DNA of 64,000 nucleotides from Brachyspira pilosicoli (GTDB lineage Bacteria; Spirochaetota; Brachyspiria; Brachyspirales; Brachyspiraceae): NCBI RefSeq assembly GCF_008016535.1, contig NZ_SAXY01000035.1, positions 1 to 64,000 of the forward strand, read 5' to 3'. Shown piece by piece: positions 55,299 to 62,926 of this stretch (position 1 is its first letter; each line of letters starts with the position of its first letter). The notes under the pieces were generated by a model. It saw only the letters and a program-made list of their open reading frames with translations, ran no database searches and was not told where the DNA came from. The position numbers and the translations under genes were made by a program.

Positions 55299-55883
55299 TT
55301 AATTTTCTTTATTAATATCGACAGTTTTTGCAAAGTCATTATACTTTTTTAAATCTGCTTCATTCATTATTACTATAAATTCAGTTCTTCTATTAGCTTC
55401 TAAAGTAGGATATTCTGGAAGACCCTCACCAAAAGCATTTTTAAGAAGTCTGTTATTTTTAGTGCCTAATTTTATTAAATAATTATAACTAGTATCAGAT
55501 CTTCTTACAGACAAATTGTAGTTGTAAGGAGCTTTACCTTCTTTACTAGAATTACCTTCTACCATAATTCTTATTTCAGAATTATTGTTTAATATAGTAT
55601 AAACCAAATTATAAGCTTGTTTATACTCTCCTATTTCTACAGCTTTATCGAATTGGAATTTTACTTCATAAATTCCTATCTGCTTACCTACATCACTTTT
55701 AGCTTTAGGATCATAAAGCTCTAATACCTTTCCTCTAGGAGTTTCTCTCACCCTAACACCATCTGGAAGATTTAATTGAGTATTAAAACCAGATGTGTTT
55801 TCTGGAGTAGTCGCCTTAGGTGTACTAGAACAAGCAACTACTGTAGTTAAAATAAATGATAGAACTAATATTACCTTTTTCAT
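55299..55883 (-). CDS. OmpA-family lipoprotein (2)
   Basis: A 194-residue paralogue of the neighbour downstream, started at the ATG at 55883 with GGGG five bases upstream. Lipoprotein signal: VILVLSFILTTVVACSSTP (lipobox VVAC). The motif LPDGVRVRETPRGKVLE repeats that of the neighbour. The OmpA-like domain has IRIMVEGNSSKEG and NYNLSVRRSDTSYNYLIKLG, again lacking the Asp of the standard E-G-H-T-D. Tandem duplication with divergence is evident. First gene of the two-gene unit. Confidence 0.88.
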   Translation of the reverse strand: MKKVILVLSFILTTVVACSSTPKATTPENTSGFNTQLNLPDGVRVRETPRGKVLELYDPKAKSDVGKQIGIYEVKFQFDKAVEIGEYKQAYNLVYTILNNNSEIRIMVEGNSSKEGKAPYNYNLSVRRSDTSYNYLIKLGTKNNRLLKNAFGEGLPEYPTLEANRRTEFIVIMNEADLKKYNDFAKTVDINKEN

Positions 55884-56026
55884 ATTCACCCCAGTTATTT
55901 AAAATTATTCTTAAACAGTAAAACCATATTATAATGAATTGGTAAAATTATCAATAAAATATTATCAAAATAATATAAAAGACTTGCTTTTTTTTAGCTG
56001 TATGTTATAATAAATAAACTTTAATC

Positions 56027-56101
56027 GCGGGCGTCGTATAATGGTTATTACCTTAGACTTCCAATCTAAAGATGACGGTTCGATTCCGTTCGCCCGCTCC
56101 A
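56027..56101 (+). tRNA. tRNA-Gly (anticodon TCC)
   Basis: A 75-base cloverleaf. Acceptor GCGGGCG pairs with CGCCCGC, the D-arm has TATAATGGTTATTA, the anticodon stem-loop is TTAGA-CTTCCAA-TCTAA with TCC, and the T-arm is GACGGTTCGATTCCGTT. The CCA end (56099-56101) is encoded. No integrase or attachment-site duplication is seen beside it. Confidence 0.95.
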
Positions 56102-56119
56102 TTTTTTATTTATTTGTTT

Positions 56120-57115
56120 TTATTCAAATGGCTTATCTTTTCTAAAATCTGGTAAATAATTCTCGCTGCTTTCAATCTCTTGACCTAGTATATTTTCAAA
56201 ACCTAAATCTAATGCAAAGTTTAATACTTCATTATATTCTTTAACATATAGTTTTCTGTTAATATTATCATAATCTTTTGCCGTAAACTCAGGGCTATAC
56301 TGAGACATTAAAGAAATATAACTATTTAAAAAACCCCTCTCTTTTAATTCTATTAATATATCATAAGAATCAGATTCATTGTTTGGCAAAACTAAATGCC
56401 TTATTATTATGCCGCTTTTGGCAATATCATTTTCATCTAAAATCAAATCCCCTACCTGATTTTTCATTATAGTTATAGCATTAATTACAACATCAAAATA
56501 ATTCTCAGCTCTAGAATATTTTATAGCATTATCATTATTAAAATATTTTAAATCTGGCAAATAAATATCAACTATAGCATTTAAGCAATCTAATAATTCA
56601 TTAGTATCATAACCATTTGTATTATAAACTATAGGCAAGTTTAATCCATTAAGCAATGCAATTTTTAAAGCCTTTAATACAGGGTAAATTACATGCGTAG
56701 CACTTACAAGATTAATATTGTTAGCACCCTCTCTCTCTAAATCTAAAAAATAAGAGGATAGTTTATCTAAATCTATAACTTCCCCAATGCCTTCGGAGCT
56801 TATTTGATAATTCTGACAAAACACACAAGATAAATTGCAATTAGAAAAAAATACTGTTCCGCTTCCAGTGTTCCCAACAAGCATAGGCTCTTCACCAAAA
56901 TGCAAAGTATGAGAAGCTACTTTTATATGACTAGTATCTTCAAAAATCTTACATCTTCCTATTTTATTATTATTTCTGTCTGTTTTACATAAATGTCCAC
57001 AGCATATACAGCTATCATAAAGTGCCTTAGCTTTTTCTATAGCACTATCTATATAATACAAATGCTTTTCATTATAACTATTAAAATTTTTATCAAAAAA
57101 CTTCATTTTCATCAT
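56120..57115 (-). CDS. Radical SAM protein, PflA-like (COG1313 type)
   Basis: A 331-residue protein. A Cys-rich N-terminal part (CICCGHLCKTDR, GRCKI) precedes the radical SAM motif C-N-L-S-C-V-F-C-Q-N near residue 94, which binds the [4Fe-4S] cluster and S-adenosylmethionine, and VYNTNGYD follows in the barrel. This matches the family annotated as putative pyruvate-formate-lyase-activating proteins, whose targets are unknown. It overlaps the end of murB by 23 bases; the real start may be the ATG at 57106, with AGGA ten bases before it. Confidence 0.85.
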   Translation of the reverse strand: MMKMKFFDKNFNSYNEKHLYYIDSAIEKAKALYDSCICCGHLCKTDRNNNKIGRCKIFEDTSHIKVASHTLHFGEEPMLVGNTGSGTVFFSNCNLSCVFCQNYQISSEGIGEVIDLDKLSSYFLDLEREGANNINLVSATHVIYPVLKALKIALLNGLNLPIVYNTNGYDTNELLDCLNAIVDIYLPDLKYFNNDNAIKYSRAENYFDVVINAITIMKNQVGDLILDENDIAKSGIIIRHLVLPNNESDSYDILIELKERGFLNSYISLMSQYSPEFTAKDYDNINRKLYVKEYNEVLNFALDLGFENILGQEIESSENYLPDFRKDKPFE

Positions 57116-57995
57116 TTCCTATAATACGTACTTCAGCATTTAACTTTATACCTGTTTTAGTGTAAACTTCTTCTCTTACCTTTTTCATTAATTCAAAAAT
57201 ATCTCTTCCCGTAGCATTATTATAATTAACAATAAAATTAGCATGATAAGGTGAAACGATAGCCCCCCCTACCCTAGTGTTCCTCATATTAAGTGAATCT
57301 ATTACTTTACCCGCTATCATATTAGTTTCATAATCATTCAAAAAAGTGCTTCCTGCAGATGGATATTTATATTGATTTTTGTTTTTTCTGTCTCTTATAT
57401 ATTTATTCATATCTTTTTTAATTATTTTTTTTAAGCCTTTATTTAATTTTAGCCTTACATCTATTATAATATATTTCTTATCTTGGAATATGCTTTTTTT
57501 ATAACCATAATTACATTCATCTGCCTTTATATGCATATATTCAATATTGTCATCTATAATGCCGACACTATCTACAAACTCCGATATAGAATGTTCATAA
57601 CATCGAGCATTCATATAAGCAGCCCCTCCAATACTTCCTGGAAGACCATACAAAAACTCTAAACCTGTAAAACTATTTCTATAAGCATACTTTACAACAT
57701 CCATAACTTTAGCCCCAGAATAAGCTAAAATATTATTGCTAGTCTGCTCTATTCTTGTAAAAAAAACAGTGTGTATTATAGGAACTTCTATTACTTTATC
57801 CAAAAAAAGCACATTGCTCCCGCCGCCTAAAATAATATATCTTTTATCAGCATCATTTAAATATTTAATTAAATCTATAAAACCATTAATAGTTTCAGGC
57901 ATATAAAAATGAAGTGCTTTAGCATTTACTCTAAAAGTATTATATTTTTTTAATGAACAATTTTGTTTATATAGAACACCGTTAATTTTATGCAT
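57093..57995 (-). CDS. murB: UDP-N-acetylenolpyruvoylglucosamine reductase
   Basis: A 300-residue FAD enzyme making UDP-N-acetylmuramate for peptidoglycan. FAD motifs are ILGGGSNVLF near residue 55 and GLEFLYGLPGSIGGAAYMNARCYEH near 110 (quoted part: LYGLPGSIGGAAYMNA). The catalytic Ser lies in KYPSAGSTFLND near 215, and a C-terminal Glu in LNAEVRIIG. Length and lack of the extra loop fit the type II MurB group. It lies upstream of and overlaps the radical SAM gene. Confidence 0.95.
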   Translation of the reverse strand: MHKINGVLYKQNCSLKKYNTFRVNAKALHFYMPETINGFIDLIKYLNDADKRYIILGGGSNVLFLDKVIEVPIIHTVFFTRIEQTSNNILAYSGAKVMDVVKYAYRNSFTGLEFLYGLPGSIGGAAYMNARCYEHSISEFVDSVGIIDDNIEYMHIKADECNYGYKKSIFQDKKYIIIDVRLKLNKGLKKIIKKDMNKYIRDRKNKNQYKYPSAGSTFLNDYETNMIAGKVIDSLNMRNTRVGGAIVSPYHANFIVNYNNATGRDIFELMKKVREEVYTKTGIKLNAEVRIIGNDENEVF

Positions 57996-58151
57996 ACAAT
58001 TATCCTAAAAAATTACTAAAAATAATATACTTGAATAAAGCCAAATTGTCAAAATATTTTAAAATTATATATACTGAAAATTTTTAATTTTTATTAAATA
58101 TACTATATTATATTTATAATATAGTATATTATAAAGCTTTAATTTATAAAG

Positions 58152-58690
58152 AATGCAGTCTTTTTGGTTCTTTGTGCCAACAAAAGAACTGGGGGGGGGT
58201 GGGGCTAGTCCCCGCAAATAAAAAATTTAAAAAAATATTTTTTACAGAATTTTTTATTCAACTTTTTCCCGCCTTCGCTGTGCGGACTTCGTCAAAGTTT
58301 TAGCCCTTCGGGTACGCTTCATGAAAGTGCAAATACTTTAGCTTTATAGTATATATAAAATGTACAATAAAACTATATATCTTTAGCCATACTTCATAAA
58401 AATGCAGTTCTTTTGATTCTTTTATACCAATAAAAGAACTTGGGGGCAAAGCCACTACAAATATAAAAAATAAAAATTTTATTGTTCTTTTTCCCGCAGC
58501 TCGCGGTGCGGACTTCGTCAAAAGAACCAAAAAGTGCAAATATTTAACTTTTATATATAGGAAATATATAAAATAATACCATATATTTTTAGATATATTT
58601 TATAAAAATGCAGTCTTTTTGCTTCTTTGTGTCACGCCACAAGAGCATTTCCTTCGGTCGTAAAAGAAATGGAGTACGGGGCAAAGCTCT
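58152..58690. repeat. Array of five hairpin repeats in the order A-B-A-B-A
   Basis: The 827-base gap between murB and the PP-loop gene is gene-free. Type A copies lie at 58152-58225, 58399-58455 and 58606-58692 (AATGCAGTC/TTC..., G-rich ends). Type B copies lie at 58250-58335 and 58478-58545 (CAACTTTTTCCCGC or GTTCTTTTTCCCGC, TGCGGACTTCGTCAAA, AAGTGCAAATA). GC-rich inserts such as TTCGGGTACGCTTC and CTTCCTTCGGTCG sit in the loops. The first A copy contains nine Gs in a row (58191-58199). The 58300-58539 minus-strand frame falls wholly in repeats and is not a gene. The rest (58001-58150, 58700-58822) is plain AT-rich DNA. Confidence 0.8.
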
Positions 58691-58822
58691 GCAAATATTT
58701 GAAATTAAAAAATATAACTTTTTACAGATTTTTAATATATATTAAACAAAACAAATTATTATTGAATAAATTATAAAATAAATATATACTCAAAAAAATT
58801 ATTAAAATAAAGGTAAGTATAA

Positions 58823-59863
58823 ATGAAAAAAGCTAAGGCTATTTTACTTCTTTCCGGCGGGCTTGACAGTATGCTTGTGGGGGCTATATTAAAAAGAGAA
58901 AATATCGATGTTATTGCTATAAGATTTGTTACTGGGCTTGAATATCCTGTAATTAAAAATGAGCTTATGAATATATATTATGATGACCCTGCTAAAAAGG
59001 CTGCTGATTTTCTTAATATTCCAATAAGATTTGTTTCTTTGAAAGATAAATATATCGATATGTTTTTAAATCCAAAATATGGTTATGGAAGTTCTATTAA
59101 CCCTTGTTTGGACTGCCATATACTTATGCTTAAAACTGCTAAAAAAATAATGGAAGAAGAGGGATTTGATTTTATTGCTACTGGAGAGGTTAAAGGTCAA
59201 AGACCTATGAGTCAAAAATCTCAAGACCTAATTAATTCCATAAGAGAAAGCGGACTTGATGGAAAACTTTTAAGACCATTATCTGCAAAACTCCTTCCAA
59301 TCACAATAGCGGAAAGTGAGGGGCTTATAAACAGAGAAAATCTTTATGATATATATGGACGAAGCAGGCAGGTTCAGATGGAGCTTGCCAAAGAGTTTGG
59401 TATAGATGATTATCCTATTCCTTCTGGCGGCTGCTGTTCTATAGTTGATAAAAGTTATGGAAGAAGATACGAGGAGTTGGTTTCTCATAATGGAAGAGAT
59501 ATTGTTAATATGGAGCTTATGCAGTATTTGGCTATAGGAAGGCATATAAGAATTGATAATAATGCAAAACTCATACTCGGCAGAAATGAAAATGAAAATG
59601 ATGCATTAGAAAAGAGAGAGAGAAAAAACGCCATTACATTTAGACCAAATTATAATAAAGGACCTTTTGGTTATTTAGAGCTTTATGGTGAAGTTGAGAA
59701 TATAAAAGAAGCAGTATTAAAATCTGCAAACATAATGGGGTATTTCTCTAAAGAAGATAGTAAAACTTTGTCTATAACGGTTTCTTATGATAATGATGAA
59801 AAAGAGATAATTGAGATAGATAATAAAAAATCTAAAGAAACACAATTTACACAGATATTATAA
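58823..59863 (+). CDS. PP-loop ATP pyrophosphatase, tRNA-thiolase-like
   Basis: A 346-residue cytoplasmic enzyme. The PP-loop LLSGGLDSMLVGAIL at residues 9-23 binds ATP. NPCLDCHILMLKTAKK near 93 carries a conserved Cys pair, GEVKGQRPMSQK lies near 121, then PSGGCCSIVD near 195 and YLAIGRHIRID...KLILGRNENEN. The layout matches the group often annotated as tRNA 2-thiouridylase/MnmA- or ThiI-like, separate from true MnmA. It probably adds sulfur to tRNA or another substrate. It is translated in tandem with the methylase gene after it (one base between). Confidence 0.8.
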   Translation: MKKAKAILLLSGGLDSMLVGAILKRENIDVIAIRFVTGLEYPVIKNELMNIYYDDPAKKAADFLNIPIRFVSLKDKYIDMFLNPKYGYGSSINPCLDCHILMLKTAKKIMEEEGFDFIATGEVKGQRPMSQKSQDLINSIRESGLDGKLLRPLSAKLLPITIAESEGLINRENLYDIYGRSRQVQMELAKEFGIDDYPIPSGGCCSIVDKSYGRRYEELVSHNGRDIVNMELMQYLAIGRHIRIDNNAKLILGRNENENDALEKRERKNAITFRPNYNKGPFGYLELYGEVENIKEAVLKSANIMGYFSKEDSKTLSITVSYDNDEKEIIEIDNKKSKETQFTQIL

Positions 59864-59864
59864 T

Positions 59865-61478
59865 ATGAATGAATATAATTCCAAAAAAAGATATTTAGGT
59901 GAGTTTTATACGCCTTTGATATTTGCCAAAAAATCTTTAGAGTATATTAATGATGTTATTTCTATAGATGAATTAAAAAGCGGTAATTACAGAATATGGG
60001 ATATGGCATGCGGTATAGGTAATTTAGAATGTTATTTAGATAAAGAGTTATATAAATATTTGTATATGTCTACAATAGATGAAAAAGATATTGATTATTG
60101 TAAGGAAAAGTTTAGAGGAGCTTGTTTGTTTCAATATGATTATTTGAATGATGATATAATTGTTTCTGAAAATATTTTTAATTATCAAAAGCTTCCAAAG
60201 AAATTAATAAAAGATTTAAATAATAAAAACTTAAAATGGCTAATATTTATAAATCCTCCATATGCTACAAGTCAAGTTGCAGGTACAAATTCAAAAAGCA
60301 AAAAAAATGTTAGCATTAGCAAAATAAGAGATATTATGCACTCTGAGAAATTAGGAGAATCTTCAAGAGAGCTTTATGCACAGTTTATGTTTAGAATATA
60401 CAGAGAGTTTTTAGAGAGAGAAGTTTATTTAGCAATATTTTCTAAGACAAATTATATAAAATCAAACAACAATGAAAAGTTTAGAAACAATGTTTGTAAT
60501 TATAAGTTTATGAATGGTTTTATATTTTCTTCTTCTAATTTTGACAACACTTCAAAAACAACTCCTTTTCCTGTGAGTTTTATTATATGGAAAGTTTCAA
60601 AATTGTTTAATATAAAAAAAGAAAATATAGTATTAGATATACTTGATGATAATGGAAATTTGACTATTAAAAAAAATTATAGTGTGGTTTCAAGAGAAGA
60701 GTTATTAAATAAATGGATAAAAAGAATAAGAACAACATCATCATTTGTACCTTTATCATCTGCTATAGTTGTAAAAAAAAATGGAAAAGATATAAGAAAC
60801 AAAATATGCGATGGTTTTATAGGCTCTCTTATGAGCTGCGGAAGTGATTTACAAAAACAAAATCTCACAGCAATATTTTCTGCTCCTCAGGCTTCTGCAG
60901 GTTCTCTTTCTATCACAAAAGAAAATTTTGAAAAAGCTATGATTATACATGCTGTTAGAAGGAGTATAAAAGTTAATTGGCTTAATGGAAGTGAGCAGTT
61001 TATCATTCCAAAAAAAAGTTTTTCTGATAATTTTAAAAATGACTCTATAGTGTGGAGTTTGTTTTCTACTTCTAATCAAACATCTGCTATGGATAATGTT
61101 TTTTATAATAATAAATATTACAAAATAATTAATCAATTTTATCCTTTTGATTATAAAGAAGTTTATTGTAATAATAGCTTTTTTAGTTATGATGGGGAAA
61201 GTAGGTTTGTATGTGATTATTTAAAAAATATTTCTTTCACAAAAGAAGCTAAAGATTTAATTAATATTTCAAAAGAGCTTTATAAGTATTTTTATAGTAA
61301 TGTAGAAAAAGTTAATGTTGATAAATTCAAAATATCTCTTTGGGACAGCGGTTTTTGGCAGATAAGAAAATCTCTCAAAGATGCTTCTCTTGCATTGGAT
61401 ATTTTAAAAGAAATAAAAATAAAAAGAAACATCTTAAGAGAAAATATTTTAAAAGAAATTGATAATTTTGTTTCTTAA
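59865..61478 (+). CDS. N6-adenine DNA methyltransferase-like protein
   Basis: A 537-residue protein. The N-terminal GEFYTPLIFAKK is typical of type I/IIG methylases, the SAM-binding motif I is WDMACGIGNLE near residue 45, and the catalytic N-P-P-Y is in IFINPPYATS near 130. The C-terminal half (residues 270-537) is probably a target-recognition or helical domain and shows no PD-(D/E)XK nuclease motif that I can see. No endonuclease gene is adjacent, so an orphan methylase is likely. It starts one base after the PP-loop gene. Confidence 0.8.
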   Translation: MNEYNSKKRYLGEFYTPLIFAKKSLEYINDVISIDELKSGNYRIWDMACGIGNLECYLDKELYKYLYMSTIDEKDIDYCKEKFRGACLFQYDYLNDDIIVSENIFNYQKLPKKLIKDLNNKNLKWLIFINPPYATSQVAGTNSKSKKNVSISKIRDIMHSEKLGESSRELYAQFMFRIYREFLEREVYLAIFSKTNYIKSNNNEKFRNNVCNYKFMNGFIFSSSNFDNTSKTTPFPVSFIIWKVSKLFNIKKENIVLDILDDNGNLTIKKNYSVVSREELLNKWIKRIRTTSSFVPLSSAIVVKKNGKDIRNKICDGFIGSLMSCGSDLQKQNLTAIFSAPQASAGSLSITKENFEKAMIIHAVRRSIKVNWLNGSEQFIIPKKSFSDNFKNDSIVWSLFSTSNQTSAMDNVFYNNKYYKIINQFYPFDYKEVYCNNSFFSYDGESRFVCDYLKNISFTKEAKDLINISKELYKYFYSNVEKVNVDKFKISLWDSGFWQIRKSLKDASLALDILKEIKIKRNILRENILKEIDNFVS

Positions 61479-61484
61479 TTATAT

Positions 61485-62792
61485 TTATTTACCCCAAACT
61501 CCTCCAAACTTAAAACTCAAACCTATATAAAAATCATTGTCTACAGTATAATGCCCGCCATCTTTTGCCTCATAAGATATTACACCTACTTGATATCTAT
61601 CTTCAAGCTCATAGTATTGATAATTATTTTTATACACAGGATCGTAAGTAAATGTATCTGAAATCATAATTTTAAAATCTTCTGTAACATTAAAAGTGAG
61701 TTTTAAAAATGCTCTATATTTAGGCTGAAAAATATCTTCACTGTTTGAATAAATATTATTATCATATACTCCAACATGTGCTGTAATATCTATAATCCAT
61801 AATCTTCTCGCCTCAAAGAAAAGAAAACCGCTCATAGCATAATAAGGTTTATTTCCATTAAATGTCTGCACAGAAAAATCAGTATAATACCCTTCATTAT
61901 AGTGATGTTTATTTGTATTATTTTCTCCCGGAAAATATTCATTATATCTTCTTATTCCATGTCTAAACCAAAAGCCTTCTATACCAACAGTAAATCTTCC
62001 ATCTATTCCATTTCTAAAATAGAAAAAAGCATTAACACTATCTCCCCATTCTTTTATAGGTATAGAGCCTAATTCTGTCACTATTCCAGCCACTCCAGTA
62101 TTTATATAGTCATTACTGTATGATATTTTAGCCATTAACCCTTTAGAAGAATTAGCATCAAGCCCCATCTCTCCATTAACCATACCAACTCCAATAAACA
62201 CCCCGTAAAATGATGACTCTATCATAAGCCCTGTATCGTATCTTGGTATAAGCTGTGTTTCATAGCCTATAGGCATATCTCTTGGCCCTGATAATACAGT
62301 TGCTTTGTTGCTGCTTACTGTGTTAAAGTAAAATAGTGTAGGGAAATATGATGTCATAGGTATATTTTTTGTGTATGGCTCTAATACTCCAGCTCTTATG
62401 CCTATATATTTAAAATTTACAAATAGATTCATTTTAGAAAAATCGAAAACAGGAGGCGACATATCTTTATAAAACCTTGCTTTATGAGATAATGGCTCAT
62501 AAAATCTTGCGTTGATATTTGCTTCAATAGATGCATATTTATATTCTTTTATATAATGCAAATCTCCATAAAGAAGTACACCTAATGTATCTTCGTTTCC
62601 TGTTTGCTCTATTAAATCGCTCATTCTGCCGTATGCTGTTAATTCTAATGATGCACTTAAAACCCCGTATTTAGCGGAGTTGGTATTTGTTGTTTGTGCA
62701 TTTAGGCTTATTGATGAATAAATAATAATTATAAATAGTATTTTAATTAGTGTTGTGTTGTGTTGTGTTGTGTTGTGTTGTGTTGCATACAT
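61485..62792 (-). CDS. Outer-membrane protein with a pentanucleotide repeat before its signal peptide
   Basis: A 435-residue protein if begun at the ATG at 62792 (MYATQHNTTQHNTT); in-frame codons further up (ATG 62840, TTG 62846) are also possible, and none has a clear ribosome site. Codons 3-14 are the product of seven CAACA units. A hydrophobic signal sequence follows (LIKILFIIIIYSSISLNAQ). The mature part is a beta-barrel type sequence (aromatic and Gly-rich strands; last strand FYIGLSFKFGG). Because the repeat unit is five bases, gain or loss of one unit would shift the frame ahead of the signal peptide. The current seven copies are in frame. Ligand unknown. Confidence 0.75.
   Translation of the reverse strand: MYATQHNTTQHNTTLIKILFIIIIYSSISLNAQTTNTNSAKYGVLSASLELTAYGRMSDLIEQTGNEDTLGVLLYGDLHYIKEYKYASIEANINARFYEPLSHKARFYKDMSPPVFDFSKMNLFVNFKYIGIRAGVLEPYTKNIPMTSYFPTLFYFNTVSSNKATVLSGPRDMPIGYETQLIPRYDTGLMIESSFYGVFIGVGMVNGEMGLDANSSKGLMAKISYSNDYINTGVAGIVTELGSIPIKEWGDSVNAFFYFRNGIDGRFTVGIEGFWFRHGIRRYNEYFPGENNTNKHHYNEGYYTDFSVQTFNGNKPYYAMSGFLFFEARRLWIIDITAHVGVYDNNIYSNSEDIFQPKYRAFLKLTFNVTEDFKIMISDTFTYDPVYKNNYQYYELEDRYQVGVISYEAKDGGHYTVDNDFYIGLSFKFGGVWGK
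62751..62785 (-). repeat. Pentanucleotide simple-sequence repeat, seven copies of CAACA (minus strand)
   Basis: Seven uninterrupted TGTTG units on the plus strand (CAACA on the coding strand) lie between the start codon and the signal peptide of the outer-membrane protein gene. Confidence 0.95.
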
Positions 62793-62926
62793 ATTTATTA
62801 AATTATCAATATATTCATTTATTTTTAAAAAGTATAACATAAACAAATTAAAATATCAATTAAACAATATATTGAATATTTATTCTTTTCTGATAATATA
62901 TAAATATTAATTTTTAGGATAATATT

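Noticed and set aside
56027-56101. tRNA-Gly as an integration site for a mobile element
   Set aside because: No integrase gene and no second copy of the tRNA 3' end is visible in the window; both flanks hold ordinary genes.
58300-58539. Open frame of 79 codons on the minus strand
   Set aside because: It also falls wholly within the hairpin repeat array; composition is that of the repeats.
58152-58692. CRISPR array
   Set aside because: The repeats are long, variable and alternate between two types; spacers are AT-rich and similar to each other, and no cas genes are present.
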